Assembly (NCBI GenBank): GCA_951813535.1
Contig: OX638345.1
Coordinates: forward strand, 2,291,158 to 2,355,157
From: an uncultured Dehalococcoidia bacterium
Lineage (GTDB): Bacteria; Chloroflexota; Dehalococcoidia; Lucifugimonadales; UBA3495
DNA length: 64,000 nt
Direction of reading: 5' to 3'
The notes under the pieces were generated by a model that was not told where the DNA came from, made no database searches, and was given only the letters and a program-made list of their open reading frames with translations. Below, piece after piece: positions 1 to 7,861 of the stretch (the stretch's first letter is position 1; each line of letters opens with the position of its first letter). The translations under genes were made by a program, and so were the position numbers.

Positions 1-277
1 CGGTGCGGCCCGACAAGTCGATGGGCGCGTCAGCCAGTCCCAGGGCCGGAATCAACTTCTTGGGGTAGTAACCTATGATGACCTCGGCGCCGTCAATGAT
101 GGTCACCGGCGCGGACAGGATGCCGCGCGATTTCAGGTCTTCCCTTGCCGGCTCGTCGGTCAACAGGTCGTGGTGTTCATACTGAACACCGTTGGACGCC
201 AGGAATTCCTCCAGCGTCCGGCAGCTGAATCAACCAGGGTTGGTGTAGACGTGGACTTCTCGCTGTGCGGTTGTCAT
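1..277 (-). CDS. Glutaredoxin-like selenoprotein (UGA-containing, runs off left edge)
   Basis: Reading from the ATG at 277 gives a thioredoxin-fold glutaredoxin/NrdH-type protein: strand VHVYTNPG, then an in-frame TGA (232-230), then FSCRTLEEFLASNG, the cis-Pro region (SAPV) and the IDGAEVIIGYYPKKL C-terminal signature. The TGA sits exactly where the first Cys of C-x-x-C belongs and the second Cys is kept, so the motif reads U-F-S-C. About 92 codons are visible and no other stop interrupts them. A Shine-Dalgarno (GAGGT) lies 9 nt before the ATG. It starts 25 nt after the GMC oxidoreductase stop, so the two are probably co-transcribed. Known: bacterial Sec-glutaredoxins exist, and Sec insertion needs SelA, SelB, SelC and SelD; selA is in this window. 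Inference: a thiol/selenol redox protein. The alternative, a nonsense mutant, is less likely because the stop hits only the catalytic Cys codon. Confidence 0.82.
194..219 (-). promoter_or_regulatory. Candidate bacterial SECIS hairpin after the UGA codon
   Basis: Ten nucleotides after the UGA (232-230, minus strand) GGACGC (219-214) pairs perfectly with GCGTCC (199-194). The enclosed 14 nt can close further through AGG/CCT around an AATT loop. Bacterial SECIS elements are hairpins inside the coding sequence immediately downstream of the UGA that bind SelB. Position and size fit; the primary sequence of the apical loop cannot be checked against this organism's SelB. Confidence 0.5.
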
Positions 278-302
278 GGTTATTTACCTCGCGCTTTTTG
301 GT

Positions 303-1841
303 CTATTCCCCGGAGCGGAACCAGTCGGATTTCCGTTCGGCGATCATGATCGTGGTGCAGTTGGTGTTGGCGCGGATGCAGTCAGGCATCACCGAGGCGT
401 CGGCCACATGGAGGTTTTCCATGCCGTGGACGCGGCAATGCTGGTCGACAACCGCCATGGGATCATCGGCCGGCCCGATCTTGCAGGTGCCGGAGATGTG
501 TTGCGAGGTGCTCACGACCCGCTTCAGCCAATCGTTCAACGCCTCGTCGCTCTCCAGGTCCGCCGGCGACGGGTCCAAAAGTTCGTCTGCGACGTCCCGG
601 TAGTGGTCGCTGTCCAGGAGGTTGACGCACACGCGCACCGCTTCGCGCATCCGCGACAGGTCGAATTCTTCCTGGAAGTAATTGTAGTTCAGATTTGGCT
701 GGTCCTGCGGGTCGGTACTGGCCAAGCGCAATTGCCCTGATCCGATTGCGAGCTCCAGTATGCAGGTGAAGCGAATGCCCTCGGCCTCCAGCGGGTCGCC
801 GGCGATCGGCGACGAGAAGGAAGATTGCATGATCTGGATGTCGTTGCGCAGGTGGCTGCCGGAGGCGGTATAGCGGAGGCACACCTGGGTCCGTGGGGCC
901 GATGGGTCCAGCGGGAAATCGTCCTTGACCTTCACAGGCACGCGAATGTTGGGATGGTCCCGCAGATTCTGGCCGACGCCCGGGAGTTCATGCACCACTG
1001 GGATGCCCATCTCACGCAGGTGATCGGCCGGACCAACGCCCGACAGCAGGAGCAACTGTGGCGAAGCGATCGCCCCGGAGCTCAGGATGATGTCGTCGGC
1101 TTCCACGGTGAACACCTCACCGCCGCTTTCCACCTCAACGCCCACTGCCTTCTTGCCTTCGAAGATGATCCTCCGGCAGGTGACGTTGGGACGGATGGTC
1201 AGGTTGAGTCGGTGCCTCGCCTCGCGAAGGTACGTGATCGACGTGCTCATGCGCACGCCGTTGGGGTTGTTCATCGGCACGGGACCAACGCCACCCGAGT
1301 CCGGGTTGTTCATGTCCGGGTCGTGAGGATGGCCGGCGTCGCGGCACGCGTTCCAAAAGGCCACCTGAGCGGGCAGCCAATCTTCCTGGCGGTGCCGTCG
1401 CACCGGAATGGGTCCGGTATTGCCGTGGAAGTCGTCGCTGATGTCAACGTCTGTTTCCATCTTCCGGAAATAGGGCAGGCATTCAGTGAACTTCCATTCG
1501 TCGTTACCCAGCGCCGCCCAGGCGTCATAGTCTTCGGGGAGGCCACGGAGCAGCACCTGGCCGTTGATGGCAGACGACCCGCCGACCACTTTGCCGCGTG
1601 GGACAGGCATCGGGTTAGCCTGGCCTGGGTTCTGCGCCCAGAAGGTCCAGTTATGGGGCGCGTCTACCGCAGAAGCGGTCTGGTCGTATCCGTACTTCAG
1701 ATCATCCGGATAGAGTTCAAAATCGGGATAGTCCGGTCCCGCCTCAAGCAGGAGCACGGACCGGTCTGGATCTTCGGTCAGCCGCGCCGCCATGGTGCAG
1801 CCGGCGGAACCCGCGCCGATAATGATTACGTCGTACTTCAT
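303..1841 (-). CDS. GMC family FAD-dependent oxidoreductase
   Basis: A 512-residue flavoenzyme of the glucose-methanol-choline family, which oxidises alcohol groups and passes electrons to oxygen or another acceptor. The N-terminal FAD motif IIIGAGSAGC (residues 5-14) is followed by VPRGKVVGGSSAING, the second family signature, and LSSGAIASPQLLLLSGVGP in the middle. The C-terminal substrate domain carries the active-site histidine region (STSQHISGTCKIGP) and NTNCTTIMIAER. The ATG at 1841 is chosen because AGGAGG lies 8 nt upstream and the FAD strand starts there. It is followed 25 nt later by the Sec-glutaredoxin. A paralogue of the same length is at 26381-27931. Substrate cannot be told from sequence. 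Confidence 0.9.
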   Translation of the reverse strand: MKYDVIIIGAGSAGCTMAARLTEDPDRSVLLLEAGPDYPDFELYPDDLKYGYDQTASAVDAPHNWTFWAQNPGQANPMPVPRGKVVGGSSAINGQVLLRGLPEDYDAWAALGNDEWKFTECLPYFRKMETDVDISDDFHGNTGPIPVRRHRQEDWLPAQVAFWNACRDAGHPHDPDMNNPDSGGVGPVPMNNPNGVRMSTSITYLREARHRLNLTIRPNVTCRRIIFEGKKAVGVEVESGGEVFTVEADDIILSSGAIASPQLLLLSGVGPADHLREMGIPVVHELPGVGQNLRDHPNIRVPVKVKDDFPLDPSAPRTQVCLRYTASGSHLRNDIQIMQSSFSSPIAGDPLEAEGIRFTCILELAIGSGQLRLASTDPQDQPNLNYNYFQEEFDLSRMREAVRVCVNLLDSDHYRDVADELLDPSPADLESDEALNDWLKRVVSTSQHISGTCKIGPADDPMAVVDQHCRVHGMENLHVADASVMPDCIRANTNCTTIMIAERKSDWFRSGE

Positions 1842-2063
1842 GGCGTTACGCCTCCTGGTGAACGCTCGGATCAATGCTTTGAGCCGGATTATCGCCCTTA
1901 TCGCCGCCGCCGGCAAGGGGCCAGTCCGGGAGCGACGGTTTATAATCGCACGCGCCGCGCTTGGGGGCTGGAGTGGCCCGAAGTGCGGTCACTTTATCAT
2001 CGGCCGCACGACTTCGGTTCGGTAACCAGGCTCTCACTGAGTTGGGCTTGCGTAGAGGAAAAT

Positions 2064-2546
2064 ATGACCACCCAGACACGTTCCCAGAAAGTCGCCGCCT
2101 TTGGTTCCGCCTATGAAACTCTCATTGCGGGACTGGAAGATTTCCCGAAAGAGATGTGGGACTTCCGAGATGAACACGGCTGCTGGAGTATCCACGAGCA
2201 TCTGGTCCATATCGCCGACAGCGAGGCCAACAGCTACATCCGTTGCCGCCGCTTCATCGCCGAGCCGGGCAAACCCCTGATGGCCTACGACGAAAACGGC
2301 TGGGCCAGCGCCCTGGGCTATGCCGACCGGTCGGTGAGCGAGGCCCTGGAACTGTTCCGGATCCTCCGGCAACAGACTTATGACCTCATAAATGCCCTGC
2401 CCGAATCGGCCTGGGCCAACACCTGTTACCACCCCGAGAACGGGGACATGACGCTGGACGACTGGCTGGACGTGTACGCCGTCCACATCCCGGAGCACCT
2501 CCAATACATGCGGGAAAATCACAACGCCTGGCTCGCCTCACGCTAA
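2064..2546 (+). CDS. DinB-fold metal-binding protein
   Basis: A 160-residue four-helix-bundle protein of the DinB/YfiT superfamily. Family features seen: WSIHEHLVHIADSE (residues 41-54), with the conserved His of helix 2, and a C-terminal VHIPEHLQYM helix that supplies two further His ligands for a divalent metal. Members are often thiol-dependent S-transferases or uncharacterised stress proteins; no specific reaction can be given. The ATG has GAGGAAA just upstream. It is divergent from the GMC oxidoreductase; the 222-nt gap contains a TATAAT at 1941-1946 without a clear -35 box. Confidence 0.8.
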   Translation: MTTQTRSQKVAAFGSAYETLIAGLEDFPKEMWDFRDEHGCWSIHEHLVHIADSEANSYIRCRRFIAEPGKPLMAYDENGWASALGYADRSVSEALELFRILRQQTYDLINALPESAWANTCYHPENGDMTLDDWLDVYAVHIPEHLQYMRENHNAWLASR

Positions 2547-2714
2547 GCGGTTGGATGGCGCTCCCCGCCTCATCCGGGGTTCGCCAACAGGAGGCGATTG
2601 CGCTATACTGCGGCCAATACTCGGTTCGTGCCCCGGGGCGCATTTCGTACTATTCCCGGCGGCGGATAACCGGAAGCGGGCGACCCCGCGACTTCGCAGC
2701 ACAGGAGTTTTGCC

Positions 2715-3899
2715 ATGCAGTTCGGCTTGCTTTACGAATGCCAGCGCCCTTTCGAGGGCACTGAGATCGATTGGAACGCGCTATACAAGGAAACGCTCGA
2801 ACAGTGTGAGTTGGCCGACCAGGTGGGCTTCGACAACCTATGGTTCGTCGAGCATCACTTCCTGACCGGCTTTTCCGGTTCGCCCTCGCAGGATGCCATG
2901 TTCGGCGCCCTGAGCCGTATCACCAAGCAGATTCGCATTGGGTACGGCGTCTGCATCCTGCCCTATCACCATCCGGTTCGCGTGGCCGAGCGCGTGGCGC
3001 TTCTTGACCAGTTGACCGACGGTCGCATCGAGGTCGGAACGGGCCGTTCCAACGCCTACGAGCAGACCGGTCTCGGCATCGACCCCCGGCAGACCCGTGA
3101 TCTGTGGAACGAGTCCATCAACATGCTCCCCAAGATCTGGACCTCGGACGAGTACGAGTACGAGGGCGAAAACTGGAGCGTGCCCAAGCGGCGCGTGCTG
3201 CCCAAGCCCTACCAGCAGCCGCACCCGCGCCTCTACCTGGCCTGCACCTCCGAGGACAGCTTCCGTCTGGCCGCGCAAAAGGGCATCGGTGTGCTGTCTT
3301 CCGCTTCATACGCGGTGGAGGTGTTGAAGGAGAAGGTGCAGATTTATCGGGACGCCCTCAAGGACTGCGAGCCGGTCGGCGAATTCATCACCGAGTTCTG
3401 GGGCAACAACGTGCACGGCTTCTGCGACGACGATGACGACTATGCCAAGGAACTGGCGGCTGAGTCGATGAAGACGTTCTTCGGGCCGGACAAGCCTTAT
3501 ATCGCCGGTCGGATCGGCGCCTACGAGGAGTTGCTGGAAGCCTGGGGAGGCGTCCCGGAGCACCTTTCTGCCGACTTCAGCCGCTGGCTTCGCCAGTCCG
3601 ACGAGGAGCACCAGCAGTTGGCGGAAGAAGTTGGCCTGTCCCTGGACGCCGGCCCCGGCGCGGCTCGGGCGGCCATCGCCCAGCTTGATGGCAAGACCCT
3701 GTCGGATCGCGGCGTGATCATTGCCGGCAACCCCGAGTCCTGCATCAAGACCTGCCAGATGTACGAAGACATCGGCGTAGACCAGGTCATGTTGATCATG
3801 CAGACCGAGACCATCCCCCACGAAAAGGTGATGGCCTCCATCGAGAAATTCGGCAAGGAAGTGATCCCACACTTCCGGAACGGCAACGGCGCGAAGTAG
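2715..3899 (+). CDS. LLM class flavin-dependent oxidoreductase
   Basis: A 394-residue protein of the bacterial luciferase-like monooxygenase superfamily (TIM barrel using FMN or F420). Family features: MQFGLLYE strand 1, WFVEHHFLTGFSGSPS (residues 38-53), RIGYGVCILPYHHPVRVAE, and GRIEVGTGRS in the middle of the barrel, where luciferase-like enzymes hold the flavin phosphate. AGGAG lies 8 nt before the ATG. A TATACT at 2604-2609 may be its -10 box. A second, more distant LLM protein follows after a hairpin, so the two may be transcribed together or separated by termination. Substrate unknown; alkanes, sulfonates and other recalcitrant compounds are typical for the superfamily. Confidence 0.88.
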   Translation: MQFGLLYECQRPFEGTEIDWNALYKETLEQCELADQVGFDNLWFVEHHFLTGFSGSPSQDAMFGALSRITKQIRIGYGVCILPYHHPVRVAERVALLDQLTDGRIEVGTGRSNAYEQTGLGIDPRQTRDLWNESINMLPKIWTSDEYEYEGENWSVPKRRVLPKPYQQPHPRLYLACTSEDSFRLAAQKGIGVLSSASYAVEVLKEKVQIYRDALKDCEPVGEFITEFWGNNVHGFCDDDDDYAKELAAESMKTFFGPDKPYIAGRIGAYEELLEAWGGVPEHLSADFSRWLRQSDEEHQQLAEEVGLSLDAGPGAARAAIAQLDGKTLSDRGVIIAGNPESCIKTCQMYEDIGVDQVMLIMQTETIPHEKVMASIEKFGKEVIPHFRNGNGAK

Positions 3900-3922
3900 T
3901 CCCGTTCACATCGGGTTCCCTT

Positions 3923-3955
3923 GTAGGGGCGAATGATCATTCGCCCCTACATTTT
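3923..3955. repeat. GGGGCGAAT palindromic hairpin, copy 1 (terminator-like)
   Basis: GTAGGGGCGAAT (3923-3934), loop GATC, ATTCGCCCCTAC (3939-3950), then ATTTTTC. A perfect 12-bp stem followed by T5 makes it a plausible intrinsic terminator between the two LLM genes. Copies with the same stem core and different loops are at 14647-14674 and 46534-46571. Confidence 0.85.
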
Positions 3956-3968
3956 TCAGGGTGACGCC

Positions 3969-4931
3969 ATGGCAGCGACTGCGAACCAACCGCCGGTCAA
4001 ATTCAACGTTCGGATTAACCAGTACCGGTACTCGTACGAGGACCTCCTGCGCATCTGGCAGGAAGCCGATCGCCTCGGTTACTACTCGGCCAGCCTCTTC
4101 GACCTGCTCACCGTGGACGCGCTGGAATGCTGGACCACCCTCACCGCGCTTTTGGCGCAAACCGAGCAGATTCGAGCCGTGCCCATGGTCCTGGCCAATC
4201 ACTACCGCCATCCGGTGTTGACAGCGAAGATGGCGGCGACGCTTGACGTGATCAGCGGCGGCAGGGTCACCCTCGGCATCGGCGTCGGCGGCAGCCGGAG
4301 CGACACGGTGAACAGCGGCCTGCCGTTTCCACCGACCCGACAACGCTGCGAAATGCTGGAGGAAGCGATCGCGATAATTCGCGGTTTGTGGACTGAATCT
4401 TCGACCGACTTTGTTGGTCGGTATTATCAGGTTTCTGGTGCGTCCGTCGAACCGAAGCCGACCCAACGACCGTCCGTGCCGATCCTGGTCGGGGGCCACG
4501 GTCCGCGTTACGTGCTTCCCACCATTGGACGCACCGCCGACATCTGCAACGCCGGGTCAAACGACACCGTGGACCAACACCGCGTGCACGCTGACATTGT
4601 TCGCCGGTCCGCCGAAGCAGCGGGACGGGATCCAGATAGCATCGAGTTCACCCACAACGCCAATTGCGTCCTAGCACCCACCCAGCGCGAATACGACCGG
4701 CTCATTGCCCAACTTGCCGAACAGGCCGGCAAGACCGTCAGCGCCTACCAATCGGAAAACCTGCGCAACACGCTTTCCGGCACGCCGGAACAGGTCTGCG
4801 ACCGCATCCAAGAATATGCCGAGTTCGGTATTCGGTACTTCTTCGTCGTCTTCCCCGACCCGGCGCCGTCGGAGACCCTGGCCCTGTTTGCCCGGGAGGT
4901 CATGACCCGGTTTGACCCTCCGCCAGTTTAG
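3969..4931 (+). CDS. LLM class flavin/F420-dependent oxidoreductase
   Basis: A 320-residue luciferase-like TIM-barrel oxidoreductase, more like the F420-dependent subgroup. Seen: the FNVRINQYRY strand, GYYSASLFDLLTV, AVPMVLANHYRHPVLTAKMA and GRVTLGIGVGGSRSD (FMN/F420 phosphate site), then PSVPILVGGHGPRYVLP near residue 180, which is typical of the superfamily. An in-frame ATG at 3933 lies inside the upstream hairpin, so I use 3969, preceded by an AGGGTGA sequence. Its stop overlaps the convergent MFS stop by 3 to 4 nt. Cofactor choice (FMN or F420) cannot be decided from sequence alone. Confidence 0.85.
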   Translation: MAATANQPPVKFNVRINQYRYSYEDLLRIWQEADRLGYYSASLFDLLTVDALECWTTLTALLAQTEQIRAVPMVLANHYRHPVLTAKMAATLDVISGGRVTLGIGVGGSRSDTVNSGLPFPPTRQRCEMLEEAIAIIRGLWTESSTDFVGRYYQVSGASVEPKPTQRPSVPILVGGHGPRYVLPTIGRTADICNAGSNDTVDQHRVHADIVRRSAEAAGRDPDSIEFTHNANCVLAPTQREYDRLIAQLAEQAGKTVSAYQSENLRNTLSGTPEQVCDRIQEYAEFGIRYFFVVFPDPAPSETLALFAREVMTRFDPPPV

Positions 4932-6190
4932 TCGTCAACGGCATGCGCAAGCTGGGACGGCGACAGGCGGGGGTTGCCCAGGAACAGGAACAGCAGCGCT
5001 CCCGCCGCGCTCACCGCCGCTGCGGTGGCCAGAGGCAGAATCTGGGTGCCGGCGCTCTTGTACGTCAGGGCGACTGATACCGGAGCTATGCCAAGCATCA
5101 AGCCGGCGGGTATCGCGGCGATGCCGATTATCGTGGCAAAGTTGCGGCGTCCGAAATAGAGGCCGACCATGGCAATATTCACCGGCGTTCGACCACCAAG
5201 GCTGATGCCCATCAAAACGGAAAATATCCAGATCATCGGCAACGTATTGCCGAGCAGCAAAAAGCCGATGGCAATGGATTGCAGGAGCGAAAAGACGATG
5301 ACGGCCCAGCGGATGGGAACGCGATCTCCTACCATACCGCCCACCAAGATGAAAGGGATGGATACGAGACTCCCTACGGCCTCCACCAGGCCTATTTGCA
5401 GCGTCGGCAACCCGCGCTCCACCATCAGCAAGACCACAGCAATCGTCGCGCCTCTTCTGCTGCTGACCGAACCGGCGCTGCCCATGGCCATAAGCCAGAA
5501 TGTTCGCGAGCGGACGGCCTCCTTCCACGTGTAGTCAGGGACCACGGGGTTGTCCTCTGCGGGTGGAACGCCGTCGGGATACTGATCGTGGTCCTCGGGG
5601 TCGGTACGCGCTAACCTCGATAGGGGCCAGGCAGCCGCCAGAATGACCGCTCCTACCGTCAGCGATACAGCCGCTGCGTTGGAGACTATCGATAACCCGG
5701 CCCCGGTCAACACCGGGATCAAGAAACTAGCCAGAGTGAACGGCATGATCACGACGGCAATCGCAGTGGCGAGCCGCCGCCGGAACCAGTTGTTCACCGC
5801 CGCCGTTACCGGCAGCAGCCCCCCAATCGCTCCGACAATGCCCAACACGGCGATGGATAAATAAGACACCGCCGTGATTTGGGCGCCGGCGAGCAGCATA
5901 AAACCGCCGCCCAATCCAGCCAACAACCCGAGCGCCATGCGGCGCGCACCCCATCGGTCAACGGCCCATCCGATAAACGGCAAGAGCAGCACCCCGCTGG
6001 TGAACCACGCCACGCCGGCGCCGCCAGTCTGCGCGTCGTCGAAAAACCAGGCAATTGGCGGGAGATCTCCCCCATTGCCGATGATGGCAACAATGAAGGC
6101 CCCGACCCAAACCAGCCGCCAGCCGTAGAACCGCCGGCGTCCGGTTTGCTCCGGTAGGGCGCCGGGTGTCGGGCCGGGGTCAGCCGTCAT
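4928..6190 (-). CDS. MFS transporter (second gene of a coupled pair)
   Basis: A 420-residue major facilitator with about 12 hydrophobic segments. The cytoplasmic loop 2-3 motif is recognisable as GWAVDRWGARRMALG. A charged central loop (RTDPEDHDQYPDGVPP) separates the two halves, and FYGWRLVWVGAFIVAIIGNG opens helix 1. The start overlaps the stop of the upstream MFS gene (TGATG), so translation is coupled. The two proteins share landmarks (YGW start, PEDxxQxPDG loop, SLGGRTPVN or FGGRTPLT near helix 10), which shows a tandem duplication. The family resembles oxalate/formate or monocarboxylate carriers; substrate unknown. Confidence 0.85.
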   Translation of the reverse strand: MTADPGPTPGALPEQTGRRRFYGWRLVWVGAFIVAIIGNGGDLPPIAWFFDDAQTGGAGVAWFTSGVLLLPFIGWAVDRWGARRMALGLLAGLGGGFMLLAGAQITAVSYLSIAVLGIVGAIGGLLPVTAAVNNWFRRRLATAIAVVIMPFTLASFLIPVLTGAGLSIVSNAAAVSLTVGAVILAAAWPLSRLARTDPEDHDQYPDGVPPAEDNPVVPDYTWKEAVRSRTFWLMAMGSAGSVSSRRGATIAVVLLMVERGLPTLQIGLVEAVGSLVSIPFILVGGMVGDRVPIRWAVIVFSLLQSIAIGFLLLGNTLPMIWIFSVLMGISLGGRTPVNIAMVGLYFGRRNFATIIGIAAIPAGLMLGIAPVSVALTYKSAGTQILPLATAAAVSAAGALLFLFLGNPRLSPSQLAHAVDD

Positions 6191-7575
6191 CAGTTATCGG
6201 CGGACGTGCTGGCTCCCTGCGTGACCAACCGCTGCACATCCGCGCGCCGCCGCTGGGAGGGCGACAGGCGCGGGTTGCCCAGGAACAGGAACATGATTGA
6301 CCCCACGGCGCTGACCGCGGCGATGGAGGCCAGGGGCAACGTGTAACTGCCGGTGATGAACTCCTGCATCCACGCCACATAGGGAACCACCACAATGAAC
6401 ATTATGTTCATCGGTATCATGGAGATTCCCGTGATCCTGGCGAAGTTGCTGCGCCCGAAATAGACGCCGCGAATCGCGGTGGTCAGTGGCGTTCTGCCTC
6501 CGAACCCGATGCCCATCAAGACGGTGAACAGGTAAAACATCGGAAGCGTTTCGGCGGTCAGCAAAACGACCATGGCGAGGGATTGCAGGAAAGAGAAGCC
6601 GAAAATGGCCAATCGTATGGGAACGCGGTCGCCAATTATCCCTCCCACCAGGATAAAGGCGGTGGATACCGCAGTCTGCGCTGAGATGACCCCGCTAATT
6701 TGCCCCAGCCCGAAGCCCCGTTCCACCATCAACAAGCCCAAGTAGAACATCACGCTGATGATGATGATGGATGAGCTGGCGTGCCCCATGGTAATCAGCC
6801 AGAAAGCTCGCGTTCGAATCGCTTCCTGCCAGGTGTAGTCGGGCGCTACCGCCGCGCTGCCGTTGGCGGTGCGCCGCGCGCCGGTCGAGGTGGTTGACTC
6901 CGGATCGATGCCGTCCGGATGCTGCCCGTAGTCCTCGGGACTGTTCCGGACCAACAGGGCAAGTGGCACAGACGCCACCAGGCCGACGGCGCCCACCAAC
7001 AGCGCCGTGTTTTGCCAGCCGAGGCGGCCCGGTATCTCCACGCCGGCTTTGACGTCCCAGCCCATGGCCCACGCCATCAGCGGCACGACGAATACGCCGC
7101 CGATGCCAAACCCGAGCATGGGTATGGACATGGCGGTTGACCGGCGCACCCGGAACCAATTGTTCAATGCCGTGTTGGCCGGAAGCCACGAGCCCAGGCC
7201 CGCTCCCAAGCTGACCACCACGAATGCCAGGTAAAACATCCACAGGCTGTCGGTCCGACTGAAAATAACGAATCCGGCGGCGAATATTACGAGACCAATC
7301 GCCACCATCCTGCGCGGCCCCAGCTTATCCACACCCCATCCCGCAATGGGCCCCATCACCGTGCCTTCCACTCGCGTCAACGTGAATGCCCATGACAATT
7401 GGAAGGGCGTCCAACCGAAGTTCTGCGACAAAACCGGCAACCACAATGACAGCGCCTGGAACAGCGGCACCGTGCCGATGACCATGATCACGGCGCCGAT
7501 GACGGCCAGCCACCACCCGTAGAACATCCCGCGCGCCAACCGGATCGGATGGGCCAGCTCGCTCGCCTGAATCAA
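6190..7575 (-). CDS. MFS transporter (first gene of a coupled pair)
   Basis: A 461-residue 12-TM major facilitator. It opens with FYGWWLAVIGAVIMVIG (helix 1), has GWGVDKLGPRRMV as the loop 2-3 signature (residues about 80-92), and a polar central loop NSPEDYGQHPDG followed by an alanine/threonine-rich stretch. It is a tandem paralogue of the following gene, which starts on its stop codon. A TATAAT on the minus strand at 7649-7644 gives a leader of about 60 nt. Substrate unknown, likely an organic anion. Confidence 0.86.
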   Translation of the reverse strand: MIQASELAHPIRLARGMFYGWWLAVIGAVIMVIGTVPLFQALSLWLPVLSQNFGWTPFQLSWAFTLTRVEGTVMGPIAGWGVDKLGPRRMVAIGLVIFAAGFVIFSRTDSLWMFYLAFVVVSLGAGLGSWLPANTALNNWFRVRRSTAMSIPMLGFGIGGVFVVPLMAWAMGWDVKAGVEIPGRLGWQNTALLVGAVGLVASVPLALLVRNSPEDYGQHPDGIDPESTTSTGARRTANGSAAVAPDYTWQEAIRTRAFWLITMGHASSSIIIISVMFYLGLLMVERGFGLGQISGVISAQTAVSTAFILVGGIIGDRVPIRLAIFGFSFLQSLAMVVLLTAETLPMFYLFTVLMGIGFGGRTPLTTAIRGVYFGRSNFARITGISMIPMNIMFIVVVPYVAWMQEFITGSYTLPLASIAAVSAVGSIMFLFLGNPRLSPSQRRRADVQRLVTQGASTSADN

Positions 7576-7643
7576 TTATCTGCTCCCCTTGCGTTGCGAT
7601 AATCGCAATCCAACTCACCGAAGCGGCGAATTCGGACTTGCCA

Positions 7644-7696
7644 ATTATACTCCACCCGTCCGCGGTATCCGTGTTTCAAATATGTTAAACGTTTTG
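7644..7696 (-). promoter_or_regulatory. Candidate promoter and LacI-like operator for the MFS pair
   Basis: Minus-strand TATAAT at 7649-7644 stands about 70 nt before the MFS start; no convincing -35 is spaced correctly. Upstream, CAAAACGTTTAA (7696-7685) has a palindromic AAACGTTT core with a central CG, the pattern bound by LacI/PurR-type repressors. The surrounding stretch is unusually AT-rich for this window. No LacI-type regulator is encoded nearby. Confidence 0.3.
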
Positions 7697-7794
7697 ATAT
7701 TGCCATATTATTCTGTATTCGCGAAGGCGAAGTAGACACCGGGTGGCATGGGGATCCGGACCCGACCTCGGCGATTGACCGTGGCTAACACTAC

Positions 7795-7825
7795 AAAACC
7801 GGCTCCGGTAGCTACCCGAGCCGGT
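7795..7825 (-). terminator. Intrinsic terminator after the ABC ATPase pair
   Basis: ACCGGCTC (7798-7805) pairs with GAGCCGGT (7818-7825); read on the minus strand the stem is followed by TTTT (7798-7795). It lies 37 nt beyond the stop of the ABC ATPase at 7862. Confidence 0.65.
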
Positions 7826-7861
7826 GTTGTTGCCGCAACGGTTCCCGGTTGGGCCAATGCG

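Noticed and set aside
230-232. The in-frame TGA as an inactivating nonsense mutation in glutaredoxin.
   Set aside because: It replaces only the catalytic Cys, the remaining frame is intact, a hairpin follows and selA is present; recoding is the better explanation, though not proven.
825-2063. Long plus-strand open frame running into the DinB gene and across the GMC gene.
   Set aside because: Antisense shadow of the GMC oxidoreductase; only the part from 2064 has family likeness and a ribosome site.
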